The notes beneath the pieces are model-generated. The model made no database searches, was not told the DNA's origin, and worked only from the letters and a program-made list of their open reading frames with translations. Positions 31,007 through 44,435 of a DNA stretch of 64,000 nt are shown one piece after another. Position 1 is the stretch's first letter, and the number at the start of each line of letters is the position of its first letter. The stretch comes from Steinernema hermaphroditum (Eukaryota > Nematoda > Chromadorea > Rhabditida > Steinernematidae): NCBI GenBank assembly GCA_030435675.1, contig CM059622.1:11532001-11596000 (forward strand). Direction: 5' to 3'. The translations under genes and the position numbers were made by a program.

Positions 31007-34000
31007 GATTTTGTGGTATGGTTCTGAAATGAGCGGACCACAATGAGATGGGATCAAGAGGTCGGGAGTGAGAGAGGAACACGGGAGAAGAGTCGAGTTG
31101 TTGTCTTGAATGGCGGGACCACAGGAGACGCTTAAGTACAGGCGACGGCCACGCCTCTCGAACGCACGAGCGCTGATCAGCGAGGGAGGGGCTTGGAGGA
31201 CGCGAGTGTCCACGTGCCCACAACGACCAGCCAGCTGTTGCCATCTCGGAGAGGGCTTTGAGGATGCGTACTCTGTTCCCGAGGATGAGGTGGCAGAGCA
31301 GAGAACGAGACGCAAGGATGAGGGGATTGTACTTGGCGGTGTTTATGTATAAGAAGGTGAATTGTGGGGGAAGAAATACCAATCGCATTAGGTGGCACAA
31401 TCGATGCCCTTTTAACGGTGGAAACACGGAGGATCAACGCACACGGAACATACTCAAGACGAAAACGAATAGTTGACGTTTTAAATGAGCGAGAAATGGG
31501 GTGATCCCCAAATTTGTGTGTTTGCACTTACAGTAATCCTTATCTGGTCGGTTTTGTCGGTACGAGGAACTCGAGAAGACCAAAAACCTGTCTCAAGAGA
31601 TGTTGACATAACTAATTATAGACACTCCCTATACGTCTATGGACACGTGCCTTCATCGACTTTCTAAATGTTCTCTGGTGCACTCATTGTCTTAAGGCTG
31701 ATCTAGGGAAATAACTCGAACGAAGAACGGCACTGATGGAAGGGCACGTTTGAGGAACTTATGAATTGGTAATGAGGGATCTTTGAAGGCTAGGAGGGAC
31801 CAACAGAACTAATTTGATAAATCTGACTGGGATCTGAGTTTTCGATCGATAAACAGATATGGCCGGAAGCTGCAGGAGCCGATTGTTGATCACGGAAGCT
31901 AACTGACTTCTGAACGCATAGAAACTGCATTTTGAGGTGAAAATCACATTCAAACCGTCAAAAAATACTTAAAAATCTGTCGTTGTCCGTGTACCCAAAG
32001 CCCGGTCGCTGTTTGCCAGGGCGAAGACCACACCAGAATTATCCCCGGACTGTCTCGGCGTACTGTAAACAGTGATTATGTGGTACTAGAGCCAAAACAA
32101 AATACCTGATTTTGGGGCTATTTTAAGGATCACCCGAATTTCGGTGTACATGTTTATGTTATTTTGGGGATCAAAACATCCGGATGCGGCTAAAGATTTG
32201 TTTTCTGATCACGAGCTTAATGCTGACTCCAGTGATTCGGAATTAATTCCTAACTCGTTTCGACAGCTGATGCCCTGATCAGAGAACAAATTAGGGGAGA
32301 CGTTTGAAGAGACGGTCGCAGCGTTTCCGCACGGTGGATTCCCGTTTTGCACGTGTGAACGGACAAAAAATTTCGGTCGTTTTGGGTTCGTCCAAATGTG
32401 CTCACCCACGTGTCATCTTCGAAAACACATCTTCGAGCTCGTACTTTGGTTTTTGTGAATAGAGAAGGTTTCTGACTTTGTAGATGGTTAAGTTATCTTC
32501 TGCTAGGCAAGAGGAAACGAATCCTTTCCGCTGTGATGACTGATCGTGTTATTGAGCTGCCTAGACAGAACAAAGTAGAGGGTCAAAGAAACGTTACTCA
32601 GACGTTCTCTGCTTTTCTGTTTACCCCAGAACAACCAAAAGTCGATCCGTAACGTGCGAGATTCTTTAGACTGTGCGTGGTAAACACTTCCCACCTAAGT
32701 GCCCTTAAGTCTCAAAACAAGCCAAAGTATGTGTATGGGCGCCGGTTTGGATGAATTCACCCACCCAAAACAACCAAAAGTAATCTGTCACGATTTGCGT
32801 CACCACAGCTGATAAAGTCGTTTTCGGTGAATCGGTAAAGTGAGAACTTTGCTGATCAAGTGTTCCTCACCGTCTCCTCCGATGGTGTTTGATGTGTTTT
32901 TCGCTTCCGCCGCCATCGTCCTTTGGCCCCGTCGATCGACGGCCTCGTGTGTACACATAAGACACAGTCGGAGTGAATATGTGCACTGTTTACGAAGCGC
33001 TCGGATTCATGTGAACGCAGGCGATCGGAGATTTCCGCGTGCTATTTCAGGGGAATTTTGAAGATATTAGCAATTTCGCATGCACTTTCTAGCAGTGTTT
33101 CTAAAAGGGACATGACCTCAGAACATGCGGATCATGTGCCACAGAATCGGATGGAGGAACCATGACAGGAAGATGGCAGCTAGTAGGGAGAAGGAACCAT
33201 ATCTATCAAGGGGGATCCATATGGATCCCATAAAAGTTGAGATGAACGATGATACAAAAAACACAATGAAAAACTAAAACAATCCAAACTAGGATCAGGG
33301 GGTCTTGATGCTAAAGATCAAGGGTTCTAAGTGGTACTAGAAAACTGACTCGAAGAAAACGATAACACGAAAACGGAATACAGTCGAAAACGATCAAACG
33401 AGAATACCTCAAATTCTTGTTGATGATCGAAAGAACGTTCTCGATCGACAAAAATGAAGTAAACATTCAAAGCTCAACAGCGTTATATACATGGTGTTTC
33501 GTAATTTCTTGTGCATAACAAAGTATTTCGCAATCTGACTTCTGCAGTAAACTTGCAGATACTACGTGTGTGATTCAACCTCGATCGAGTTCCAAGTAAC
33601 GAAAGCTGTCTTTAAAATAAGTGTTCCCCTCTATAACTTTGTGAACAGCGGAAGTTGGTACATCCCGGTACATCCTGATGTAAATCGGGAACGGGCACAA
33701 AATGTGCTTTCATCGTTCCACTGGCGATTCCCAAGAGGAGCTCATAAAACTCAACCCGGTGGGTACACGTAACCCTTCTTTGTCCTCCATCCACTTCAAG
33801 TGCGCAGTTTACGATTGCAGAGAACACCCACAAAACAGGACAGCTGAGACACGGCGACGCAGCCATGTGACTGTTTTAGGCGTTTTCTGTTTGTCGTCGC
33901 TCGCCGCGCGCACTTCCAGACCATTCCGCACCGTTCGGCGCGCTCCCTCACGCGCCTCTTATCACCTTCTCATCGGCGCTGTGGAAGACGTCAAAGCGGC

Positions 34001-37000
34001 CTTGAGGGGCGAACACGTGTGGAAAAAAATGCACGTACACAAAACTCAGTGACAAGATGAATGGTTTTGTAGTTTTCGGACTAGAATGGGTCCCACCCAA
34101 GGTGTTTTTGATGACGGTTGTGATGGTAATTAGAGTGGACAGGTTTCTCCATCACCTGCGTCAATGGGATACGGTAGTTAATGTGGTGACTGAAAATTGT
34201 ATGATTGGTTGAAAACAAGTGGAAAACTTTGGTCTTACTTGCAAATTTCCAGCATGAGAGGAGGAAGCAATAAGGCATCTGAAGACCACAACAATCAGCT
34301 GGTGGTCCTGAACAAGTTATTCACCCGTTTTTTTTTTATGATGGGTTACTGAGGATGCAATTCTGGCTTTTCGTGGCAAAAACTAATTTACATCCTCCTT
34401 CATTTGAAATTCAAAAATTCATTAAAAAGGCACCGGCCAGGGACCATCGAAAACTATGTCCTTTTACAGTTTCAGTCCTATCGATACCCCAGAGACAGAA
34501 AGGTTAATGTGATTGAAAGTTTATCCTCCTTCTCACACATCCAAACCAGTCTCATATCCTTCTCAAAACACGATGAACTTCATGAACTTTCCACCTGACG
34601 ACCGAAAACTAATCAAAATGACCAGACTGAGGGTTCAAACATCTCTGTATTTACAAATATGTAGTATTGTGTCTTCAAATCCAGGAACTAAAGACGAAAG
34701 CAATAAAAAGCGGACATAAACAAGACGAGAGTGTCCGTCTAGTGATCTTCGGTGTCCGAAACGAAGCGACGCCGAACCACTTGTCACTAATTATGCGAAG
34801 CCTCTGAGCTAACTCACTTTTCGATTGGCTCTGACATCGTAATTCTTGATGACCGCCGAGTATTCTCACTGACAAAATGCGCTTTTTGCGCCCGGCGATC
34901 AATTATCTAACCGATCAAACATCCTCTCGTGGAGGGGCGAACGGCTGCCTCGTGGGGGCGCTGAAGTGCACACCAATGAACCTAATGAAAAGAAAGAAGT
35001 GTGAAGGGAATTTTGTAAAAAGATTAGTCAGCCCAAAAAACTCAAGGACCTTAAGCTATTAAAGGCAGAGTCTATACGTAATTGAACGACGGAAAAACCG
35101 ATGGGAAACACCCGATTTCCGAACAGGTTTTCTCCGACATTCTGCAAGTCTTTAAAGCTCGTAAAAATTACAAACCGTTTGATGTCTCCCATTGGGTGGA
35201 GGTGATCGATCGCCGTCTGGCGACGTTCGATTCCACTCGGCGGAAATGGGGAGAAGACGCTACACTTGCACTTTTCTACTTTTTCTTTGATTTGGCCGAG
35301 ATCCCACGTGATTTTCATAGTATTTGAGTACTCTACGTATAGGATGCCTTCCTGGTGCTGGTGTATGTTATACTGCACTTCCCTAAACTGTAGACTGTCG
35401 AAAATCAGTGACCAAAAGTGTACTCTGTCACAGTTCCGTCGCTGATAACTACAAATAGATTATCTGCCATTTATATTTCCCTTTGTATTTATTTTTATAT
35501 AATTGCTTTCAAGTGAAAAAGAACGAATTTCGGTAACAATTATTACAACAGGCGATGTCTTACGGCCAAAAGCCAAAATTCATGAGCGCCTACGGTCGAC
35601 AACACCAACCCCATTTTCATTGTAATACCCATCTGTCTCACTTCCATTTCGATTACTCTGATATCAGCGTCTAGTCACGGAAAACAGGATTCCCTAGTTT
35701 GGGTTCGGGGACGTCCGGAGAGATTGAAGAAGTGTACTTCCATTACGATGGTGGAACTGAATCCGTGATTAGGATTTGGGAAAGGCACCAGCTGATTCTC
35801 ATGAGATTTAGGGCTGCAGAGATGACATTAAATTGACATTCTCAGACCACAAATGTTCCTGGAAAACAAAGTTAAGACACCATGTTTGTTAGCGGTGACA
35901 GAATTGACAGACAGACTCATTTGTCACTGCTGTGTTTAGGTCATCGTTGGATCTTAATTGTTTTGGAAAGTGTATGTTGTTTGAGACGCAGGCCATGCCA
36001 TCCCGTCTGGTTACTTTCTCGGCCCAGATGTTGTTAATTTGCCAAAAAAGATGCACTTTCGGTGGTGTTTACTTTAGGCACTCTGGATTTGCGTCTAGAA
36101 TTCCCACGACAATTACAAAATGAGGAAAGTGCATTTGCCAAGCCGCTTGTTTTGTAAAAGAAAAATGCGTTTACGGTAGCGTATATTGTGAATCGATGTT
36201 CTTAAAAAGGGTATTCGACGAGTTCGCAATATATCCATACATAATGGACTTGTCGGTCCTTTATCCGAGCACTTCAAACAACAACACCTCTATAGCGATG
36301 TGATGATGTACTTTATCTTTTGAGCGCTCACACTACGAGGCCAATAGATCTTCGATTTTCTCATTTCACCCTTGCTCCGCCGATCTCCCGACACATGCCC
36401 CGACGAGAGCAGTTGTCAAGAGCAGTTGTTCTCCGATGAGAATTTACACTTTTGAGGGAAAAGAATGGAAATGAGATTGGCAGAAAAGAGAATAAAACAG
36501 CTGCATGTTAGTAGGCATGTCTGTCTGTGCCTGGCTTGTGTCCAGGAAGCACGAATCACATTGGGATAAGCACAGAGGCCAAACACCACTTCCATGCATA
36601 CTACATGCACACGCCGGCATGCAGTCATTACTCATTCCAAAAGGCAATTTTTGAATTGCGTTCTATGGTACTGCGAGAGCAAAATGGAGCTGAATGCCAC
36701 GCAATAAAGACAATCATCTCGATATTGATGTATATTCGTTGCATAGTGACATTTTTATATTATGTTTGGTGAATTGAAATGAGAGAAGACGCGGGTGAAT
36801 GGCATTAATGAAGAGGGCGAGCATTGAATTCGTAAGTGACAATTAAAAAGGAACTAATCAGCGGGTTTGAGGATTCGACTTCCTCTTAGCTAAGGCTCTC
36901 ATTAGCGTTTCCTTGTTGCATACACAAGACATGGGAAAGACTACATTCATTTCCCTCAAGACAAAGTGCTTATTAGCAGCATTACCTTTCGTTGTCTAAG

Positions 37001-39719
37001 TGCTATATTTGCGCGTTTTGCATGGTGAACGTTTAGAGGTCAATATAGGCGCGAGCTCAGCTGACAAATGAGTTGCACTGATCCCTTTGTCAGGGGGATA
37101 ATATACGAGCTTTCCTCAAGCGCTGAGACTCGGAGCCGCTGCTCGCAAGTGCGGCAGGAAGTCAGGGATCAAAGGGAACTCACGAGGGACAAATTCAGAT
37201 TTACGGCCCTTTACGAGAGAAGGTTGTTTCAAATCGACCAATCGATATCTCATGACGATGAAGAGCCGGTTTCGGAAAGGACATTCTAGCGGAAACACTT
37301 GGAACTAGAGATCGCGTGGCTGTGCGTGAAAAGAACGAGTTCGACTTGATGCGTTGTGTGATAAACTTGGACGACCACGTGTGGGGAATGTCGGGAACTC
37401 CCTGTTTTGGGGGTTTTGAGAATAACAGGGAAGTGAAGAGCGGGCCCATCTCGGTGACCAGAAAACACAAGCAAATGGAACACGAAAAACCCAGTGTATA
37501 AAACTTGATATGCATAAAAACTGCATTTCTCGGAATTGTTATCTGCAAGTGTCAAGGGAAAACAAGGAGAACAGAGAGAGCAAAGCGCGAAAACAAGGAA
37601 GCGGCGGACTATTAGAAATAGACTCGAAGAGATTGTTGGTCTTTCAAAGTATAGCTAGTGAGATAGTGAACCAAAATCGATGGTGTTCCGAGATTGTACA
37701 TAAGCACGGCTTCTTGAACTCGACAATCATAGATCGAGTTGTTTACGGCTAAATACGAACTGAATTCCAGGAATAAAAACTTCATGTCGGGCATGTTGTT
37801 GTGCTTCTTCGCGCATCACAAAATACCTATGAGCCAGTCATGCGTGGTGTCTGAACAGGGAACTGGCGAAAACAGCTGAGTCAGCTTATTTTCCATATTT
37901 CCCCATTATGGTATAGGGTTTCTGTCTGCGTAAAATCGTAAATGTTATTGTGAGTGGCGTGCCGTAAACAATGGGGAATTTGGGCAAAATATTTACCGAC
38001 TGGGGAGTAATTCTGAGGAAGTGGGGAAAGCGTATCGAGTAACATTGATAGGATAATGGATGCATAGCCACTTTCGAAAAGAAAACAACTATTAGATCTC
38101 CCTTAGTCAGTGGCACTGTACTTTTCTGAAACTTGGATAGCACTGCTTCCATAATGACAATTAATTTTAAGGCTAAATTGATTATGTACACAAAAGGAAT
38201 GTATCTACCACCGAAAAATCATGGATGGAGTTTTCAAGGGGACTTCCGAGCGATAGTATCACATAATCACACTCACAAGTTCGATTTGTACTTTTTTTGC
38301 GCCTTTGAAACTCGGATAAAAATAGACCTTAAGATTCCGATGAGGACGGTCCATATTTCCATGGATTACTCCTTGGACAGAATACATGCGTTCAGGGTTC
38401 ATGCATCTATCATGTATTGCACTTTGTTGCAATTTCGAGACTCATTTGTTCTCCGAACAAATCGGCGCTCATTCGACCGCATTTAAGTAATCCTTCAAAC
38501 TGCTGTTCTCAGTTGCACCCGTGCAGAACTTTGCAACCAGGCAGCTTTCTCACACAGCTCTCTCATCGATCATTCATGAAAAAGAGATCTGTGAGAGAAA
38601 TGGCGATTGCACCGCATTTAGGATGAGTGGTTTTTGGTTTTAGGGGCTTAGTTCAACGTCAAAGCCGGATGTCGCCGGCGAAAACAAAAGTGCACTTCAC
38701 GTAGTGAGCGTACAAATAAAGCTATAAACAGAAGGAATTAATGATAGTGGTCTTCCCTTCTAAGTTTAGAGCATAGGCTCTGCTAGGAAAACAACGAAAC
38801 GAGGAGCATTTTGAGAGACGCCCTCAAATGAAATGCCTTATCAGTGCGTACTTTGATCATTACCAGTAAACAAGACATTGCTCATTCCAACCAAAACTCA
38901 AAAAACAGTCGACCTCATATAATTTAATTAAATTTCTGGGCACGTTTCCGCACGAACGCACCCGTTGCCGATCTCTATCCTAATTTTGCAAGGTCGCAAC
39001 AACGACTGATTGATCACTGACTTCGGAATCAGGTGATGCGTGGGTTTTTCTCGCAAAAACTAACCGATCAATCACTATTTAACACTCAGCAAAGCGTCGC
39101 TGCACCGGTAAGGTTCAGAGGGACTTTTACGCCGTTTGGACAAAGTTCATTTTTCGGAGAAGTAGTGCGCGGCGTTATCAGAAATCACTTTTTGTCCGCA
39201 ATTTAAGAATGACTTAGTGTCGTCGCAACAGTATCGTCAGACGGCCAAAAAGCGTTTCGTCAGTTAGGATTTGAACGCGGGTTTTCTGTTCAAAGGGGAA
39301 CAGCAGGTATTCGCCAATATCCAGATAACAAAATTTTCTAGAAGAATACGCATAGGAACAGCGGATTGGAAAGGAAATCAGAACACAACGAACGCGATAT
39401 TCTTGCGCAATTCTATTCTCTGCAGAGTGGCATTATGAGCTCTTAAAGGACGATCGCAAATAACGCGTGCAACGTTTCTAAAAGCGGGCACACATTCAGC
39501 TCCTCATATGTATGCGGGAGAGCGACAACGCGACGAAAAATCGAATTCAGTGCGGAGTGCGACGCCAGTGAAATGCACGTGAACGGGCACGTGAGTGGAC
39601 AAGGGTACATCGCGTCGCAATGAGGGAAACGAGGCAAAGGTCGGCGCCGACTTTGTTTATTCCGTTCGTGATGTTTTCGAGCAGGGGGTAAGGGACGGGA
39701 GCATGAGAGATCGAGAGCA
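31007..39719. other. Long gene-poor interval
   Basis: No gene with domain, splice or homology support. Open frames worth noting but not accepted: 33702-34052 plus (116 codons) and 35082-35327 plus (MNDGKTDGKHPISEQVFSDI.., 81 codons, with charged, coding-like composition). GAGCAGTTGT is directly repeated at about 36410-36430. Scattered CACGTG hexamers occur (32342, 32407, 34014, 35305, 37376). No transposon ends recognised. Confidence 0.4.
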
Positions 39720-39795
39720 TGGGTGATATGAGAGAGCGTACCAACAGCGGGTCGCCGGTTCGATCGGTCGCCGGTTCGATCCCGGCTCGTGGCAT
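39720..39795 (+). pseudogene. tRNA-like relic with tandemly duplicated T-arm
   Basis: The 3' half of a tRNA is clear (GGTCGCCGGTTCGATC..CCGGCTCGTGGCA). The 16-bp segment GGTCGCCGGTTCGATC is present twice in exact tandem (39750-39765 and 39766-39781). The 5' part does not give a pairing acceptor strand or anticodon arm, so amino-acid identity cannot be given. TTTTT follows at 39796. Confidence 0.55.
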
Positions 39796-40157
39796 TTTTG
39801 TCTCTTTCACTTTTTTTAGAGGAACAAGTTGGAAGGATACGGTAAGAACGCCCAATTATGTTCATATAACGAGTCATGAGTTTCCTAATTCTGACTGTCA
39901 CAACTGTACAAAGCACACTTCTCCCTCTAAGCAACCTTCGGTTGGCATTGCTGAAATTTTCATTCGCCTCCTCCATGACCAGTTCAGCCAGATTGACCGA
40001 TCTGGGATCAGACCACCGAATTGTACGGTGGTGCGATTTTTTGCGATCCGACAGGTTTCCAGCCGTCGCGGCAGTTTTCGTAACCATTGTTTGTTCGGAT
40101 GAACCAGCTGCGCAATCCGTGCGTCCGCACTGGCCTCCGAACGGCGGCCACGAGCCG

Positions 40158-43100
40158 TTCACGTGAAGATGATGACCGATTGGGCCCCCGCCGCCAAAAT
40201 ACACATCAACAAAATTTGCCTCTGCGGGCGGAGGAGCCATCGAGGGAAACGACGATTTGTTTTCGTCTTGTCGGGAACGACGAGGAAGTCGTAATCGATG
40301 GTGGAAGGGTGCAAAGTCGCAACACAGCATAGTGGAACGGAGGACTGGTGGCGCTGATAAGCGATGAGAGGTGGTGGCGAGCGGAAATGAGAGGGCGATA
40401 GGTGAAACGATTGTGCAATCCTAATGGAATTTGATCGATTGGTCACAAAAATAACGCAGCATGACTGCAAAAAAAGCAGAATAACATCATTGCTTCTATA
40501 ACAATAACAACATTGCTTCTTTGCTCCAGAAGCGGAGGGACGTCATCTAGACATGGTGGATGGTATTTTACGGAACACTCGGAATAGCACAAAAGTCGAA
40601 AGTCAGAATAAGGGCTTGCACACGCAATTTACTCTTGAGAGCAGAAGATGGCCCTTCGACGTAGTAAAGTTAATTAGAAAGTGGTCCGGTTTTGTTGGTA
40701 TGCTCCGCTTTGGCTCAATCATACAATATCAATTTGATCCCTCACTCGGAAATGAATTTCTTTACTTTCCACTGGTTCCTAACAATTCTTTCCTGCGCTG
40801 CCTCCTAAACTGACGGAAACGACGCACACGCAATATATGTCCTTAGCTTTAAAGATTGTTGACAACACCATTTAGTACACATGCCCTGGATGAACCCATT
40901 TGCTTTCCCTTTGTCATCCATCATTTATCACTTCAAGACCTAGGTGCTATGTCAGTATATTGTCCTTTAGAATAACGGTAGTGGACCACACCACAAATTC
41001 TTGGAAAACAAAGGTCACTCCTCCAAACAACACAACATCCCACATTTCGGTGTTTTCTATGTGCACAAGTTGTAGATGCCAGTCCCAAAATCAAGGCCAC
41101 TTTCTCTGGGGGACGCTCATCGCAGCCACATCACGATTGGACACATTGCGCACACTCTTTGCACCAGCGACTTCTTCACGTGAACACCAACGTCTCCAAG
41201 TCCAGACAAAGCAAACCCCCGACGGCAAAAGATGATTTGCATTTGCACTTTGCATCGCTCACTCCTCCGACGTCACTTTCATATCACCGAAGACGTAATC
41301 GGCTGATGATTCAGTGGATTTGTCCACGTGAAAGTCGCAAGACCGACGCAAAGGGATAATTAAGTCGGAAACTGGGGAATGGAAAGAGGAAAACAAAAAC
41401 AGGAAAAAGGTAGAAAACACCTGATGCGGAACGCGATGCGGAATATGATGTGTGCGTGGCTGCAGACGACCGTCTCAGATGAGTGGAAAACAATTTTTGT
41501 TTCGAGGACAGATCGATGAAACGCTTCTTATACTTATCGAAATATTGTGGAGCCAGTTTGAAGAATTCAGGTTGAAAGGTGCTGAGACATTTGAATACCA
41601 GCACTTGAGTCCCGGACATCTGAGTCCCAGACATTTGAGTCCCGGACACAGAACTCCGAGGAAACGGTAACATTTGCAAACGACAGAAACGTCAAACGTG
41701 AACTATGACGCTTCACATTGGTGAGCAAATACTCAAGAAGCTAACTCAAACTCAGGCGTTTCATCGGAGCTCTGTGTCCGGCACTCAAATGTCCGGCACT
41801 CAAATGTCTGGGACTCAAATGTCTGTGACTCAAGTGCCGGTACTCAAATGTCTCAGCACCGGTTGAAAGCCGTGAGAACTATTTCTCATTAAACGACATA
41901 ATCCCGAATAATAACACAGAATAGCAATCTAATTATTCTCAAGGAAAAAGCGTTCACGTGAATCCTACCGTATTATTTTCCAATCCGTCAAACATCATTT
42001 TACCCTATAAACAATCCTGCGAAACCATGGATACGAACGGCTGCTTTGGAAAGTGCAAAAAGGTAAATAATGGATTCGGAGTTTCATCTTTTTCGTGCAA
42101 TTGGATTCAATATCTGGAGATTCATTTTTGCGTACATCCAGTAATGAAGCACTTAAGGAGAAACTACAAGTGTTGATCGGTTTCGTTCTGTCGTTAAAGG
42201 AGCAATTTTGAATATTGTTGGTTGAGAAAACATGGAAGCATATGAGGAATGTGAGAAGTGTGTGCAACTGCTTCTATTGGGGTGTTCAGTTGAAGACGGA
42301 TCATGTTTGTGACGATTGTTTGTTTGAACCAGCACATATGACCACAGATGCTATTCGAGTCTCGAAATTTTGAGCAATTTCTTCGATCGTTCGATCTCGA
42401 GACTCGAAAAATTTTCGATCGCGAACTCAATCTCGATCCCAAGACTCGATGAAATTTCGAGCGAGTAACATCTCTGCATATGACAGTAAGATACCGCGGA
42501 GAGATATATTAACAGCTAAATTAACTGTAAAACTTACGCTATTGGATTGAAAACGTATTGTTGAAAATGCATCACGTTTGCGACGATTATTTGTTTACGT
42601 AAAATCCACAGATTTCAAACCATTTACCTCGACCTCAGCTTACTTTGTTGGCAACATTGGGATTTCTCATCCATGGTTCAATTTTTGCCCTTTTCATTTT
42701 ATTTTTTTTTCATTTTAGGTAGCAGTAAGATACAGCAAAGAGAGTGCTATATGAACAGCGAACACGAATCTCTCAGCTAAAACCAGAGAATTGTGGAGGC
42801 GACGTTTTCGGGTAGTCGAACTTTTCTGAATCGAAGGGTCATCCTTTCCACATATGGCCTCTAAACTAGAAATGGAGTAACTGCGTGCTGCATCCACACC
42901 AGTAAGTTACTCAACAATTCATCTTTTCACTAAAATTTTCCACCTATCGAAAGTGAAGTTAAGTTCTTCTCTAACCTATGCGCCTGGGCAGCTGTACTAT
43001 CGCGCCCAGTTGACTCATTTGTTATAGTGGCCTCCGATCGCAGTGTAGGCGTCCAGACCTGACAACACCTCCGCACCATAGTGATCCAAAAAAATCTCCC

Positions 43101-43315
43101 CTCCGTCTACATCCGATCTCCGCTCTTTCGATGACACATCGTCATTCGCCGTCAAAGACCTTGTAATAACAAACCCATCAGCGTCTTCGCCGTCGCGTTG
43201 GCCGGATGGCTGAAGTTCACGTGAACGACATTCGACATCTTCAAAAACCTCCGCAAAGAGATTTCGAAATGGAGGAGCGACCGTCGAGTGGGACGGGGCC
43301 TTGGCTTCACGTGAA
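40158..43315. promoter_or_regulatory. Cluster of five TTCACGTGAA palindromes
   Basis: Exact decamers at 40158-40167, 41175-41184, 41953-41962, 43216-43225 and 43306-43315, plus near matches at about 39573 and 41325. The core TCACGTGA is the M-box/CLEAR type E-box recognised by bHLH-zip factors such as TFEB/HLH-30. Which gene they serve is unknown. Confidence 0.45.
41578..41860. mobile_element. hAT-type MITE with minisatellite-bearing inverted ends
   Basis: A 283-bp element with ends GGTGCTGAGACATTTGA and TCAAATGTCTCAGCACC, flanked by a perfect 8-bp target duplication GGTTGAAA (41570-41577 and 41861-41868). Each arm carries several copies of a 15-bp unit GTCCCGGACATTTGA-like (complement in the right arm). 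No coding capacity. Confidence 0.85.
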
Positions 43316-44132
43316 CGCGTCGTGAGTGCGCAAAGAAAAAGTGTGGCTGGAGTGGTCGTGTCCTTTCGCAAACATCCGCTTTCGAGATTAGCTAAAGTGA
43401 TTGTGCTGCCTTTGGGGTGACGCACACTGCGTGCGTTGGAGGCGAACACAAAAGGTCGGCAACTGATCGGAGCTAAATGGGGGAAGTCACGAACACAGAT
43501 TTAGCAGCAAAACTTAATCGGTAACTTCCATGAAATATGTGCAGCTTGAAATAGCTGCTTCTATTTTTATCTCTTTTACAGACGCCATGCATCAGCAGAC
43601 ACTTCCGTTCGTTTTCAAATTGTACTAAATTGTGGAAGTTCTAGACAGACGGGTCCAAATTAGGGGAGCGCGGAATTCTGTCCTATGCTTTTGATTGTGC
43701 TGAAAGAGTTTCCATGGGTTATAGGTGTTTTTTGGCTCCTGATCTTCTTTGTTGGAGCAGCATATGAAACTTTCATATTCGCTCCGAAACCGAAGCCTCC
43801 TTCATACATAATTTAAAGTACTATCATATTCAGAATTCCCATTGACAAACGTCCACTTTTGGGTCCTGAAAGGGGGCTTCGTTCTCAGAACGATCGCCTA
43901 CTTTAAATGCAAATGTTCTCAGGAAACTGAGCACTGAAAGTGTGAGCTAAAGGAAACTGCACGTAAGTTGTCTCATCATAAATTGCCTTGAATCATTCAA
44001 TCCTAACATTAACGATGTAAGACATCTCATAATGCACAAGAACCGCATCCACATCAGCCACGACGGATTGGAACGGGACGATTGTGCCAACAACGTTGAG
44101 CAAAACACACTTTACTTCATGAATCAAAGGCG
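41869..44132. other. Intergenic with palindromic motifs
   Basis: 42350-42465 is dense in GACTCGAAA and TTTCGATCG inverted words. 42185-42320 and 42545-42605 share a degenerate GTTTGTGACGATTGTTTGTTT repeat. The minus-strand ORF 43015-43449 (144 codons, DVDGGEIFLDHYGAEVLSG.. at its C-terminus) has coding-like composition and contains two of the E-box palindromes; it is unrecognised and unsupported. Confidence 0.4.
43015..43449 (-). CDS. Hypothetical ORF, unrecognised
   Basis: 144-codon open frame on the minus strand, hydrophilic and Ser/Thr/Asp rich, ending LSGLDAYTAIGGHYNK. No signal peptide, domain or clear start context. It could be an exon of a larger gene. Both E-box palindromes inside it are read as SRE in this frame, so the palindromes may be coding rather than regulatory. 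Confidence 0.25.
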   Translation of the reverse strand: MFASNARSVRHPKGSTITLANLESGCLRKDTTTPATLFLCALTTRSREAKAPSHSTVAPPFRNLFAEVFEDVECRSRELQPSGQRDGEDADGFVITRSLTANDDVSSKERRSDVDGGEIFLDHYGAEVLSGLDAYTAIGGHYNK

Positions 44133-44435
44133 TTACGCCTTGCATGACACCGAAAATAGACAACAGAGGATATCACTTGTAGACGGCTTCATTCCTGGCA
44201 CGGCGTTGATGCCGAACCGGTCGTAGACGGCGCGCTTCACGGGGCATCTGGGAATCGCGCATCTCCGGAAATGGCGGTGAAACTTCTTCTTCTCGGGCGT
44301 TTGCGGCACAGCGGACGCTTCTGAGCTCGCATATGCTTCGAAAAGATGAGTCACTGGTCCAGAAGTTGCGTTTTCGTCGGTGGTGGCGACCTTCGGGATG
44401 ACATCGCACGCAGCCGGATTCCTGGCGTCGGACAT
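44133..44435 (-). CDS. MSDARN small ORF family, copy 1
   Basis: Intact 100-codon ORF: MSDARNPAACDVIPKVATTD.., then QTPEKKKFHRHFRRCAIPRC and PVKRAVYDRFGINAVPGMKP, ending LFSVSCKA. Copy 2 on the plus strand at 58469 shares the start region (including CCGCTGACAACAAG before the ATG), KRAVYDRF and SVSCKA in the same relative frames. A third trace is at 46365-46417. Unrecognised protein. Copies on both strands with shared untranslated edges suggest a retroposed or transposon-carried gene. Confidence 0.45.
   Translation of the reverse strand: MSDARNPAACDVIPKVATTDENATSGPVTHLFEAYASSEASAVPQTPEKKKFHRHFRRCAIPRCPVKRAVYDRFGINAVPGMKPSTSDILCCLFSVSCKA

Noticed and set aside
30698..31427. Several long ORFs around the phosphatase 5' region
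   Set aside because: Upstream extensions of the first exon and antisense shadows without domains; the ATG at 31004-31006 fits the family start.
39443..40330. 295-codon minus ORF with ATSRDRTGDRSNRR
   Set aside because: Much of it translates the tRNA relic and repeat sequence; no domain, splice or start support, so not listed as a gene.
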